From: Magnetovibrio blakemorei
GTDB taxonomy: Bacteria; Pseudomonadota; Alphaproteobacteria; Rhodospirillales; Magnetovibrionaceae
Direction of reading: 5' to 3'
Assembly: GCF_001746755.1 (NCBI RefSeq)
Contig: NZ_MCGG01000078.1
Span: 1 to 64,000 of the forward strand
Length of the DNA: 64,000 nt
Every line of letters begins with the position of its first letter. Position 1 is the first letter of the stretch. Position numbers and translations under genes: made by a program. The notes under the pieces are model-generated. The model searched no databases. It was not told where the DNA came from and saw only the letters and a list, made by a program, of their open reading frames with translations. Positions 35,141-43,870 of this stretch are shown here, one piece after another.

Positions 35141-37264
35141 ATGGAAAACCCCACCACCGCCAAGAAGGCAAATGCTGAGGCTCTCGATATTGACAGCGAG
35201 ATCATAGCACAAGATGAGCACCAGAGCACCCAAAAAGCCCCTAACCAGGCAATCCAAAATCCAGCCATTACGGATTACAAAGCACTGTTGCTAAAAATTG
35301 AGAAAACCATTCAGGCATCGCCCGATTCAATTATCCCCAATGGCGAGATACATCGATTTGATGTTGATAAAACTGGCGACCAGAAAGGCTGGTATGCTTG
35401 CCATACCAAAGAAGCATATTCATATGCCTTCTATGGCGATTGGAGCAAAGGTGAAACTCACCGTTGGGATTCCGTGGGGAGCACAAGTGTCAGCCAGGCA
35501 CAAAAGTCTGATATAAAAGCCGCCATGGAGGCATCTTTAAAGCAACTTGATGAGAAGCGCAGCACAGAGCAAGCTGAGATTGCTGACAAATGCCAAGAAT
35601 TATGGAATGCCCTTGATGATGCATCTGATGACCACCCATACCTTAAAGCCAAAGGTGTGAAAGCCCACGGCATAAAAATTCACCCAAACGACAATCTCCT
35701 CATCATCCCGGTCTTTATTGGCGGAAAAATATCGTCACTTCAACGCATTGATGCCACTGGCAAGAAGAAATTTCGCCCAGGCGGCAAAATTTCAGGCGGA
35801 GGATACTTGATAGGCAAGGTAGGTCCGCTGATGCTGCTCTGCGAAGGCTATGCAACAGGAGCAACATTACATGAAGCCACAGACTTGCCAACCATCGTAG
35901 CCTTTAATGCTGGCAACCTTCCAAAGATCGCAACGTCGTTAAAGACAGCGTATCCAGAAACTCGCTTTGTCATCTGTGCTGATAACGACCAATTCACATC
36001 TGGGAATCCAGGCATCACAAAAGCCCGTGAAGCAGCAGAAATTTTATCTGCTCCCGTCGCTTACCCACGTTTTAAAGGCCCAGATATTCAAAAACATGGG
36101 AGGCCTACCGATTGGAACGATTATCATCAGATTTACGGGTTGGAGGCTGTTCAAAACGCACTAAAGCCCAAAATCAAAAAAGCTGAACATTCGGGCAAAC
36201 TCTTTACCGACCTCACCGATCTAACCAAAAATCTCGCACCACCTGACTACCTCATCGATGATCTAATCGAACGCGATACTATTGGGGGCTTTATTGGCTC
36301 TTCAGAAGTAGGCAAGAGCTTCATGGGGGTTGATATTTCTAGTGCTGTCGCAACAGGTACTAAGTTTGCGAACAAAGGGGCCAAGCTAGGATCGGTTCTT
36401 TACCTGGCTGGAGAAGGCCAGTATGGAATCGCCAGACGTTTCAAAGGGTGGGAGCAGCGCACTGGAATTCAAATCGATCCTGGCCGCATTCACATCAGCG
36501 CTAAAACGGTTACCTTGGATTCTGCGGGAGCTAAGGAGATCTTGTCCGCTTTGGAAGAAATGGGATTAGGCATTGATCTTGTGATCGTTGATACCTTGGC
36601 TCGACATATGTGTGGTGAAGAAAACAGCAATACTGCAATGGGCGATTTCATCAAACAGCTTGATAAGGTCCGTGACGAATATGGGTGTACTTTCGCTATT
36701 ATGCACCACACAGGCCACAGCTCAGATAATTCAAACCGTGCACGCGGGGCCAGTGCCTTTTATGCATCGCTTGATTTTGAGTTTCTGTTAAAGGCCCCTA
36801 AGAATGGTCCACGGACATTTGAAGGGACCAAGAATAAGGAAGGCCCGTTATACCCAAAGCGAACCTTCAACCTCACTCCAATTGAATTGGATGGCCTCAA
36901 TCAAGACAATGGCGACCCTGTTACAACAGCCATTATCGAGTGGGGCGATTTTGTCTCAGAGGCCAAAGGGACTGACGCAAACAATGGTTCAAATGCCGCC
37001 TATCATAGCTTGAAGGGTGCCTTAGCCAATCAGGCTATCTTCAATCAAATCTCCCTGGACGACTGGCGAGAATATGCATACCAGAATAGTACCCGTGCGA
37101 ACCAAAACTCTAAACGTGCTGAATTCAACTCTTTCAAGACGAAGCTCATAAATGACGAGGTTATTGCAATGTCTGATGAGGATAAAATTGTGCGGGTGTT
37201 GGACCAAGATCTAATTGATCTTGGAGATATCCAGGGTGTTGAAAAACCTGGAGCAGATGGTTGA
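35141..37264 (+). CDS. element replication protein: Toprim primase plus RepA-like hexameric helicase
   Basis: 707 residues. A Toprim domain (about 150-330) has Glu235 in CEGYATGAT and Asp281/Asp283 in CADND, the metal-binding residues of primases. The second half is an AAA_25/RepA-type helicase with Walker A GSSEVGKS (386-393), Walker B ending at Asp484 (LVIVDT) and an MHHTGH sensor. Such two-domain proteins start replication of phages, satellites and plasmids. The N-terminal 140 residues include a PriCT-like part. ATG at 35141 has GGGGAG upstream; the frame from 35105, which overlaps alpA, is rejected. Confidence 0.88.
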   Translation: MENPTTAKKANAEALDIDSEIIAQDEHQSTQKAPNQAIQNPAITDYKALLLKIEKTIQASPDSIIPNGEIHRFDVDKTGDQKGWYACHTKEAYSYAFYGDWSKGETHRWDSVGSTSVSQAQKSDIKAAMEASLKQLDEKRSTEQAEIADKCQELWNALDDASDDHPYLKAKGVKAHGIKIHPNDNLLIIPVFIGGKISSLQRIDATGKKKFRPGGKISGGGYLIGKVGPLMLLCEGYATGATLHEATDLPTIVAFNAGNLPKIATSLKTAYPETRFVICADNDQFTSGNPGITKAREAAEILSAPVAYPRFKGPDIQKHGRPTDWNDYHQIYGLEAVQNALKPKIKKAEHSGKLFTDLTDLTKNLAPPDYLIDDLIERDTIGGFIGSSEVGKSFMGVDISSAVATGTKFANKGAKLGSVLYLAGEGQYGIARRFKGWEQRTGIQIDPGRIHISAKTVTLDSAGAKEILSALEEMGLGIDLVIVDTLARHMCGEENSNTAMGDFIKQLDKVRDEYGCTFAIMHHTGHSSDNSNRARGASAFYASLDFEFLLKAPKNGPRTFEGTKNKEGPLYPKRTFNLTPIELDGLNQDNGDPVTTAIIEWGDFVSEAKGTDANNGSNAAYHSLKGALANQAIFNQISLDDWREYAYQNSTRANQNSKRAEFNSFKTKLINDEVIAMSDEDKIVRVLDQDLIDLGDIQGVEKPGADG

Positions 37265-37280
37265 TACACTTCAATTGGTA

Positions 37281-37340
37281 GTACCGAACCGTACGTACTC
37301 CCACCCCCGTAGGGGGTGGAGTACGCTACGGTTCGTGTAC
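37281..37340. other. long near-perfect hairpin after the replication gene
   Basis: About 26 base pairs form over 60 bases with a GTA loop (37309-37311) and only single-base bulges: CGAACCGTA pairs with TACGGTTCG, GTACTCC with GAGTAC, CACCCCC with GGGGGTG. The outer ends are GTAC/GTAC. No T run follows on either strand, so it is not a standard terminator. A replication origin, recombination site or RNA-stabilising structure is possible. Confidence 0.7.
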
Positions 37341-37691
37341 CAAAAAGAAATAAAAAACACCCTGTAACAAACCACCCCATATTCCAGACTCACCCCAACT
37401 GAATCCCCAGCCCCACCTTCATAGATACCATGTTAAAACATCATCAAGCACTGGCCATTCGGCATTAGATGCGACACTTAACATCCCAGTGTCCCTACGG
37501 CTGAACAAGGCTCAGGTTTAAAACCATCTTCAATGATGTTATTTGCAGCATTTTCAAAGCAAACCCTATTCCTTCCACTAGAGATGCACCCTTGGCGATC
37601 TTCAGGCCGATAGCATGGGCCATGAGCATGCGGGCCAAACGTGGTTTGACCTTCGTCTTAATGTTTAATGAAATAAAATCCCCATAACCAA
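37341..37691. other. 350-base stretch without a called gene
   Basis: On the minus strand a frame open from about 37716 to about 37494 encodes a helix-like segment (KVKPRLARMLMAHAIGLKIA and onward) but lacks a good start, because it begins inside the end of the neighbouring gene. It may be the remains of a gene. Nothing else stands out. Confidence 0.35.
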
Positions 37692-38207
37692 TCAGAACTT
37701 TTGCTTCGCCTTCATTTGCTCAAGCATGCGATCTGAGGCATCGTTAAATTCCTCTATGGAAATATCAACACAGTTCTTTAGTTTGATTGGTTCTATGTCC
37801 TCAGATCTTCCAAAATCGATAACTTCAAGAGTTTGTCTATTGATCACAAAATTTTCAAATCCTAAATTTTCATATCCAAAATAATAGTGGGTGGTTGTTG
37901 CATCCCTTAACCAACCACTCAATACAAAGTCATCATGTCGAGTGCTGGCTGTTATGGATGCCGAGTATGTGGCTGGATGGAATAGAGCGGCAGGGTCATC
38001 CGAATAGAATTTTCTTTTTATAAGGAAGTAGCGTTCGTTTTGCCCTGCAGGAACAAACTTAGCAGCGTATGAAGGGTTTGACGTTTGACATTTGATAGAT
38101 AACATCGACACTAAATAAAGCAGATATCTATCAACCAACCACACAGAACCCTGTATAATAACTACTGCAACGGACAGAATTACTGCCCGGTAGTAAAAGC
38201 TTCTCAT
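37692..38207 (-). CDS. hypothetical membrane-anchored extracytoplasmic protein
   Basis: 171 residues. One N-terminal hydrophobic segment (about 6-28) acts as a signal anchor; the remaining 140 residues are polar with many aromatic residues and look periplasmic or extracellular. No family recognised. ATG at 38207 is chosen because GGGGGAA lies five bases upstream; an upstream ATG at 38243 lacks this. It is the last of three minus-strand genes for exported proteins. Confidence 0.6.
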   Translation of the reverse strand: MRSFYYRAVILSVAVVIIQGSVWLVDRYLLYLVSMLSIKCQTSNPSYAAKFVPAGQNERYFLIKRKFYSDDPAALFHPATYSASITASTRHDDFVLSGWLRDATTTHYYFGYENLGFENFVINRQTLEVIDFGRSEDIEPIKLKNCVDISIEEFNDASDRMLEQMKAKQKF

Positions 38208-38313
38208 GGTTCCCCCAGGAAAGTCGACAAACACTATCTTCAATTTATCATGCTAAAGAGCCGCTTGCAAAACTCAAAAAGCAGCCGAATTAAGCTGCTA
38301 CGGGGCGAAAATA

Positions 38314-38685
38314 TTATTTGCAAACGATTTCTAGAAGAGCCCCAGCTACTGACTTTAGGCGAGGATGCTCCCACTTTGACGGAGGGGTGTAAGGAGTAGG
38401 GGATCCCTTAGCCATTGGTTCCGTGTGAGCAAGCCTATGTAAACGAATGAACTTAAACGACTTACAGTCTGCCTGTTTATAATCCTGCACTGAGAGTGCC
38501 CCCCCTTGGGGGTGTAAAAAGTCAGTCAAATCCCAGAAATAAACATACCCATTCTGTTTTTTAATTCTCTCAAAATCGATATAAAAAGTATCCCCAATAT
38601 CATTACCACCCACTTTTGACCAATCAGCAAAACTGGTGGATGGAAACATCACAGCCATAAATATTGCTAACGTTATTTTTTTCAT
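38314..38685 (-). CDS. secreted protein resembling the surface-adhesin E family
   Basis: 123 residues. A clean signal peptide MKKITLAIFMAVMFPSTSFA ends after Ala20. The mature part DWSKVGGNDIGDTFYIDFER, then VYFWDLTDFL and ADCKSFKFIRL, fits the pattern of the Adhesin_E family of small secreted proteins (W-x-x-V, GDTFYID, conserved Cys pair at about 71 and 122). The name comes from a Haemophilus lipoprotein that binds host matrix; a role here is not shown. Confidence 0.7.
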   Translation of the reverse strand: MKKITLAIFMAVMFPSTSFADWSKVGGNDIGDTFYIDFERIKKQNGYVYFWDLTDFLHPQGGALSVQDYKQADCKSFKFIRLHRLAHTEPMAKGSPTPYTPPSKWEHPRLKSVAGALLEIVCK

Positions 38686-38755
38686 TCTGCTTCCCGTTTA
38701 CTGCCTGAATACCAGCTTCGGTTGATGTTAAAAATACGCATATTTATAAATACAT

Positions 38756-38926
38756 CTAGTGTCCGGGAATATTAGGACAAAGATCAGAAATACCAATTCG
38801 AATTTGATATCCGTCTGAATAAACGCAAACCTTATTTACACCATCAAGATAACTATCAACTGCCGAACCAGCAGTAGCTGCAAATGGTGCAGTCAATAAA
38901 GCTAAAAGGAAAAATAATCTATACAT
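38756..38926 (-). CDS. very small secreted peptide
   Basis: 56 residues. MYRLFFLLALLTAPFAATAG is a textbook signal peptide with cleavage near residue 19-20. The mature peptide of about 37 residues contains two cysteines (CVYSDGYQIRIGISDLC), which could form a disulphide. GGAG lies seven bases before the ATG at 38926. It is on the same strand as the two exported-protein genes downstream. No family recognised. Confidence 0.65.
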   Translation of the reverse strand: MYRLFFLLALLTAPFAATAGSAVDSYLDGVNKVCVYSDGYQIRIGISDLCPNIPGH

Positions 38927-39301
38927 GCATATCTCCAGTTACAGTAAGAAAAATTACAAATGATGCTTTGAAGTAAGTTGCTTTTTAATACCCCCTAGGG
39001 ATATTAAATAATCACAGTAATTATTGACGTTTTCATCTGGTTCCCCCTTGGCAGATATATGCTAATGGCACGAACGTACACCAAATTTCACCAATTATAA
39101 GTAGTCTTTATGCGCTATCAGCTCACTCAAATATTGTTGCCTGTGACGATTTTTTAAAATTGGGTACGGGTGCAGTAATAACCAGCTGGGCTAGCCCCAT
39201 TGGAAACCACCCCCCCCCCCCGACTAATCTGCAAACGATCTTTCACACACCAGGCAAGCCTGGTCAGGTTCCAACAATGCTATCCTATAGGAGACTTATT
39301 T
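38927..39301. other. 375-base non-coding stretch with a 12-base C tract
   Basis: It separates the minus-strand exported-protein genes from the plus-strand genes and so must hold divergent promoters. Notable are a palindrome around 38985-39007 and a run of 12 C residues at 39210-39221, 80 bases before the next ATG. No gene fits. Confidence 0.5.
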
Positions 39302-39511
39302 ATGCGTGATACCATCAAAGCTCTGTTCGCATCCATCCGCAACCTTTTGGGCGTTTTTGACGCATCCACTGAAGGTCTGCATACATTTGCTAAGGGCATT
39401 AATCCTTACGGCCAAGCTTTCGCAAGTGTTGGAGAAATGGTAAATGATACTGTTGCACAAGCTCGCGAAGTGCAAATTCGCGAGCATGCCAAACTTCTCG
39501 AAAACTTGTAA
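39302..39511 (+). CDS. small hypothetical protein of element 2
   Basis: 69 residues, helical and soluble, without a signal peptide. AGGAG lies about nine bases before the ATG at 39302, and a strong terminator follows the stop, so it is probably a real, separately transcribed gene. The longer frame from 39200 runs through the C tract and is rejected. Function unknown. Confidence 0.6.
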   Translation: MRDTIKALFASIRNLLGVFDASTEGLHTFAKGINPYGQAFASVGEMVNDTVAQAREVQIREHAKLLENL

Positions 39512-39521
39512 CCACTATCAC

Positions 39522-39550
39522 CCAGGAGCCCTCCGGTTCCTGGTCTTTTT
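39522..39550 (+). terminator. intrinsic terminator after the 69-residue gene
   Basis: CCAGGAGCC (39522-39530) pairs with GGTTCCTGG (39535-39543), nine pairs including one G-T, loop CTCC, followed by TCTTTTT. Confidence 0.8.
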
Positions 39551-39569
39551 GTACACTTCACCAGAAAGT

Positions 39570-39597
39570 GGCTGTAAAGACCTTATCCTTTACAGCC
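39570..39597 (+). promoter_or_regulatory. inverted repeat upstream of the SSB-like gene
   Basis: GGCTGTAAAG (39570-39579) and CTTTACAGCC (39588-39597) form a perfect ten-base stem with an eight-base loop and no T run. It lies 61 bases before the DUF3127 start and may be an operator or leader structure. Confidence 0.5.
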
Positions 39598-39658
39598 GAT
39601 AAACCACGGGCTACCAGTGTTCAACAAACTACACCCTATTAAGGCTAGGACATTTGCC

Positions 39659-40024
39659 ATGGAAATTAACGGAAAGATCATCGAAATCCTCGAAGCTAAA
39701 TCAGGGCAGTCCGCCAAGGGTACATGGCGCAAACAACAATATGTTCTTGAAACCGAAGACCAGTACCCAAAGAAGATTTGCTTTATGGTCTGGGGTGACA
39801 AAATCGATGAATTCGGCATCAAGCAGGGCGATAAACTTATGGTCTCAATAGACCTGGAGAGCCGTGAATTTAACGGACGCTGGTATACGGACGTTAAGGC
39901 CTGGAAGATTTCACGGGGCGACAGCAAGGCTGATGATACACAGTTCTCAAGTTCTGGGGATTACGGCAGTACACAGTCCTCGAATCCACCACCTACATTT
40001 GATGATGACGAAATCCCCTTCTGA
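39659..40024 (+). CDS. DUF3127-family OB-fold protein with SSB-like acidic C terminus
   Basis: 121 residues. The first 90 residues (MEINGKIIEILEAKSGQSAK... QQYVLETEDQYPKKICFMVW) match DUF3127, a predicted OB fold. A Ser/Gly-rich linker follows and the chain ends DDDEIPF, almost the same as the acidic tip with which single-stranded DNA-binding proteins recruit replication partners. It probably protects single-stranded DNA during replication of the element (inference). ATG at 39659 has AGGA about nine bases upstream. Confidence 0.8.
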   Translation: MEINGKIIEILEAKSGQSAKGTWRKQQYVLETEDQYPKKICFMVWGDKIDEFGIKQGDKLMVSIDLESREFNGRWYTDVKAWKISRGDSKADDTQFSSSGDYGSTQSSNPPPTFDDDEIPF

Positions 40025-40462
40025 ATCAAACACCCTCTAAAACCGCCTCAGAGACTCGTACGGAATCGTTAGCTAAACACACCAGCCCCATATCCTCTAC
40101 ATCGCAGTTGATTCTCAGAGGGCTTTGCTCGGGCTTACAGGGCCTGTTAGATAAAAATTACATACCTTTGCAATCCGATAGACCGTCGCTAAGGGGCTTT
40201 GCCCCTACCGCGCTCAACCCTGCGGCCACCCCATCTTCGTTCGCTACGCTCCCTGCAGACGGGTCCCCTGAGCCTCAGGTTGACCTTGGCTCCCCATTCT
40301 CGCCGAAGGGCAGAAGGCCAAATGGGATTTGACCTTAAATATTTAAGAATCTTGTTGAGTTCAAAATAGGACGTCTACATTGGGGTGTTTGGCTAACGTT
40401 GTTTCAGCCCTATAAAAAGGTCTGCTTATGGCTCATTACTTGTATTTACCAATGATGAAAAA
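40025..40462. other. 440-base structured non-coding stretch
   Basis: It is G/C-rich compared with the rest of the element and contains short hairpins such as AGGGGC/GCCCCT at 40192-40206. The plus-strand frame 40108-40332 has the repetitive composition of non-coding mobile DNA and no ribosome-binding site, so it is not called. It could be an origin or a regulatory RNA region. Confidence 0.4.
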
Positions 40463-40645
40463 TTAACGTGAATATATGGCATCTAAGATTGAGGCCACAA
40501 ACTCACAAGAACATGGGCAGTTTTGTGGATCGTATAAATCCAGCTCATGTTCTTCCTTTTTAGGTTCTGTGCATGTGGCACAGTGGTCCCGAATGTCCTG
40601 CAACAGAGATTGCCGCAATTCTTCGAACTGCTCACGCGTGAACAC
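40463..40645 (-). CDS. small cysteine-containing hypothetical protein
   Basis: About 60 residues with CATC and CPCSC clusters in a strongly acidic chain (KKEEHELDLYDPQNCPCSC), which could bind a metal. GTG at 40645 is used because GGGGG lies eight bases upstream; another in-frame GTG at 40651 is too close to that site. Function unknown. Confidence 0.5.
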   Translation of the reverse strand: MFTREQFEELRQSLLQDIRDHCATCTEPKKEEHELDLYDPQNCPCSCEFVASILDAIYSR

Positions 40646-40651
40646 AATCAC

Positions 40652-41101
40652 ATCCCCCAGCCGCCTTAGTTAGAATCAGAGGTAAGCACAATCAAAAGAT
40701 GTCTGTCAACATGACAGGCAACTAGCCGACGACATGACGAGATGCATTGTTCATTTTGGCCCTGCACAGAATACTGAATAACCAATAAAACCAAGAAAAC
40801 CGCAGAACTATAAGGTTTATTCGGTTTTATTGGTTTTAGAGGGGAGGTATGGATTAAATGGTGTTTATTCCGGTCGCATGCCTGTAGCACTCTCCCTCAC
40901 TCGCTCCTTCGGGCTAACGCTAATAACACTCCGCTGCGCTGCGCGTTATTAGCTTACTTAGCCCTCAGTTACTCCCTCAGTCGGTACTACTGCATGCACC
41001 CTGGAGCAGGGTAGGTTAAATGCTGAATTGCAATGTAATTAAGGGGCTACAAGCCGTAAGGCTTAGGTTTGGTTTGCACCCCATTTTGTACCCCACAAAC
41101 A
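40652..41101. other. 450-base right end of element 2 with nested inverted repeats
   Basis: CCAATAAAACC (40782-40792) pairs with GGTTTTATTGG (40823-40833), and GCTAATAAC (40919-40927) with GTTATTAGC (40945-40953). The second pair sits inside a larger imperfect structure bounded by GCATGC near 40876 and 41000. The minus-strand frame 40666-40890 is not convincing as a gene. Confidence 0.5.
41081..41095. repeat. arm-type repeat near right end of element 2
   Basis: CCATTTTGTACCCCA, identical to 32844-32858 at the other end of the element. Confidence 0.5.
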
Positions 41102-41140
41102 AATAACCCACCGAAAACATAATGTTTCCAATGGGTTATT
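41102..41140 (-). terminator. terminator behind tRNA-Ser, supplied by element 2
   Basis: AATAACCCA (41102-41110) pairs with TGGGTTATT (41132-41140), with an inner partial stem. On the minus strand it is followed by TGTTTGT. It stands ten bases after the tRNA 3' end. Confidence 0.6.
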
Positions 41141-41143
41141 CAT

Positions 41144-41239
<96 letters not shown>

Positions 41240-41396
41240 TTAATCATCGCGCGCAAACTAGCGAACCGGAGGGGGAATTACAAGCGCTACCCGCATAAAA
41301 TCGAAAAGCTTTTTTTTAGCGCGTTTTAGATCGTTTTTTTTGACACCTGTGAGCTTTGTCAATGACCGCCCGAAGCGGTTCTCGTAAGATAGGGAT

Positions 41397-41981
41397 ATGA
41401 AACGCTTTTTATATCTTATTGGCATGGCCTGTTTGGCGCTGGCGTTCTTGACCACCAGCGCGGAATTGGCCGTGCGCATGATCGACGCTGGCCAAGATGC
41501 GGCCTCAGGCGCCCCCTCCGGCGAGGGCGAGGGGTTGTTGGTTTCGACCCTCTATGTATGGAAAACCGTGGCCCCGCGCAGCCTGTACGCCCTGACCAAC
41601 AGCGCCGTGTGGCCATTTGTCCAGCCTTTGCTACACTTACCGGGGTGGCTGCTGTTTGGCGTGCCCGGCATCTTGCTCAGCATGACGTTTCGCAGACCGC
41701 GCGAAGACGAGCCCGATCCCCTCACCACCAAGGCCTTGGCCCAAGCGCACGAAGACTCCCTGTTTTTGTTCGATGAACTGGCCCGCGCGGCGCACAAAGA
41801 CGGCTATACGCTGACCCAAGACGACAGTTATCCCAGCAATCCGCTGGACACCATCCCCGCCGAGGCCCACTTCGCCGATGAGGACATCGAGGCCCAATTG
41901 CTGCCCGAGCGCGATTATTTGCTGGGCCCCAATCCCAAACAACCCGCAAAAGACTCCGAGCCTGATTCGGAACCGAATTAA
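41397..41981 (+). CDS. hypothetical membrane protein
   Basis: 194 residues. Hydrophobic segments at about 5-25 and 78-96 bracket a periplasmic loop; the C-terminal 95 residues are acidic, cytoplasmic and rich in Glu, Asp and Pro. The pattern of two membrane segments and an acidic tail occurs in unnamed alphaproteobacterial proteins. AGGG precedes the ATG. It is convergent with lepA. Confidence 0.65.
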   Translation: MKRFLYLIGMACLALAFLTTSAELAVRMIDAGQDAASGAPSGEGEGLLVSTLYVWKTVAPRSLYALTNSAVWPFVQPLLHLPGWLLFGVPGILLSMTFRRPREDEPDPLTTKALAQAHEDSLFLFDELARAAHKDGYTLTQDDSYPSNPLDTIPAEAHFADEDIEAQLLPERDYLLGPNPKQPAKDSEPDSEPN

Positions 41982-42006
41982 ACGGTGCAAACAGCCTTGC
42001 TGAAGC

Positions 42007-43809
42007 TTAGTCGTCGCTCATTTTCAACGCATTGATGAACGCGCTTTGGGGGATTTCCACCTTACCGAACTGGCGCATCTTCTTTTTGCCCTTCTTTTGT
42101 TTGTCGAGCAATTTGCGCTTGCGCGAAATGTCGCCGCCGTAACATTTGGCGGTGACGTCCTTGCGCATGGCGGCGATGGTTTCACGCGCCACCACTTTGC
42201 CGCCGATGGCCGCCTGGATGGGAATTTTGAACAACTGGCGCGGGATCAGGTCTTTCAAGCGCTCACACACCTGACGGCCGCGATTTTCCGCTTGGCTGCG
42301 GTGCGCAATAAACGCCAACGCATCCACCGGTTCGGCGTTGACCAAAATCTGGATCTTCACCAAGTCGTTGGCCGCGTAACCCGCCATTTCATAATCGAAG
42401 CTGGCGTAGCCGCGCGAAATGGATTTCAAGCGGTCGTAAAAATCGAACACCACTTCGTTCAGCGGCAAGCGATACACCGCCATGGCACGGTTGCCCACAT
42501 AGGTGAGTTCCACCTGTTCGCCGCGCCGTTCCGTGCACAGCGTCAAAACGGAGCCCAAATATTCATCGGGCACCAAGATGGTGGCCTTAATCCACGGCTC
42601 TTCAATGGAGGTGATTTGCGTGGGTTCGGGCATGTCGGCGGGATTGTGCAGGTCGATGACCGTGCCGCCCATCATGTGGATCTTGTAAGCCACGCTGGGG
42701 GCCGTCGTGATCAAGTCCAGATCGAATTCGCGTTCCAGACGCTCTTGGATGATTTCCAGATGCAGCAAGCCCAAGAACCCGCAGCGAAAACCTTGGCCCA
42801 ACGCGATGGATGTTTCCGGGACAAATTCAAAGCTGGCGTCATTCAAGCGCAGCTTGCCCATGGAATCGCGCAAATCGTTGTAGTCTGCCGCATCGAGCGG
42901 AAACAGCGAGCAAAACACCACCGGAACGCTGGGCTTAAAACCGGGCAGCGCTTTTGCGGTGGGCAAGCGGTCGTCGGTCACCGTGTCGCCCACGTTGGTG
43001 TCGGCAACGGTTTTGATGGACGCCGTGAAAAAGCCCATTTCGCCGGGACCCAGTTCCGCCAAGCGGGTGATTTTGGGGGTAAAAATACCGACCTGATCAA
43101 CTTGATGGGTGGAACCCGACGACATCATGCGGATTTTCTGGCCTTTTTTGATGGTGCCATCAACCACGCGGATCAAAATCATCACACCCAGGTACGAATC
43201 GTACCAACTGTCCACCAGCAACGCTTTTAAGGGCGCATTGCGCTCGCCAACCGGGGCGGGCAAGCGATGCACGATGGCTTCCAAGGTCTCAGTAATGCCA
43301 ATGCCCGATTTGGCCGAGGTCAAAACCGCGTCGGACGCATCCAAACCAATCACATCTTCAATTTGCGCGCGCACCCGTTCGGGTTCTGCGGCGGGCAGAT
43401 CGATTTTGTTCAGAACCGGGACGATTTCCAGATCGTTGTCCATGGCCATGTAGACGTTGGCCAAGGTCTGCGCTTCTACGCCCTGGGACGCGTCCACCAC
43501 CAGCAATGCGCCTTCGCACGCGGCCAGGGAACGCGACACTTCATAGGCAAAATCCACGTGACCCGGTGTATCCATCAAATTCAGCTGATACTCTTGGCCG
43601 TTAAGCGCCGTGTACTTCAAGCGCACGGCCTGGGCCTTGATGGTGATGCCGCGCTCGCGCTCAATGTCCATGCTGTCGAGCACTTGCTCCGTCATTTCCC
43701 GCGCTTCCAGCCCACCGCATTGCTGAATCAAACGATCCGCCAACGTCGACTTGCCATGGTCGATGTGCGCGATGATGGAAAAGTTCCGAATGTGAGTTAA
43801 ATCAGTCAT
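42007..43809 (-). CDS. lepA: translation elongation factor 4 (back-translocating GTPase)
   Basis: 600 residues, standard length. GTPase boxes AHIDHGKS (G1), DTPGHVDF (G3) and NKIDLPAA (G4) are present. EF-G-like domains follow and the LepA-specific C-terminal domain ends in a basic tail ([19 protein letters not shown]). It acts on stalled or mis-translocated ribosomes and in 30S assembly. Confidence 0.97.
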   Translation of the reverse strand: MTDLTHIRNFSIIAHIDHGKSTLADRLIQQCGGLEAREMTEQVLDSMDIERERGITIKAQAVRLKYTALNGQEYQLNLMDTPGHVDFAYEVSRSLAACEGALLVVDASQGVEAQTLANVYMAMDNDLEIVPVLNKIDLPAAEPERVRAQIEDVIGLDASDAVLTSAKSGIGITETLEAIVHRLPAPVGERNAPLKALLVDSWYDSYLGVMILIRVVDGTIKKGQKIRMMSSGSTHQVDQVGIFTPKITRLAELGPGEMGFFTASIKTVADTNVGDTVTDDRLPTAKALPGFKPSVPVVFCSLFPLDAADYNDLRDSMGKLRLNDASFEFVPETSIALGQGFRCGFLGLLHLEIIQERLEREFDLDLITTAPSVAYKIHMMGGTVIDLHNPADMPEPTQITSIEEPWIKATILVPDEYLGSVLTLCTERRGEQVELTYVGNRAMAVYRLPLNEVVFDFYDRLKSISRGYASFDYEMAGYAANDLVKIQILVNAEPVDALAFIAHRSQAENRGRQVCERLKDLIPRQLFKIPIQAAIGGKVVARETIAAMRKDVTAKCYGGDISRKRKLLDKQKKGKKKMRQFGKVEIPQSAFINALKMSDD

Positions 43810-43870
43810 GGCGGGGCTTGTAGCACCGTTGAGCGGACTTGAGAAGATGGGGAATTCGCGTTTTGGTGCT

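Noticed and set aside
37281-37340. Long hairpin as a normal terminator
   Set aside because: No T run follows on either strand; it is kept as an unexplained structure instead.
37692-38243. Start of the exported protein at 38243
   Set aside because: The ATG at 38207 has a strong ribosome-binding site and begins just before the hydrophobic segment, so the 12 extra residues are unlikely.
40108-40332. 74-codon open frame in element 2
   Set aside because: Composition is that of structured non-coding mobile DNA and there is no start signal.
42046-43230. 394-codon open frame on the plus strand
   Set aside because: Antisense to lepA.
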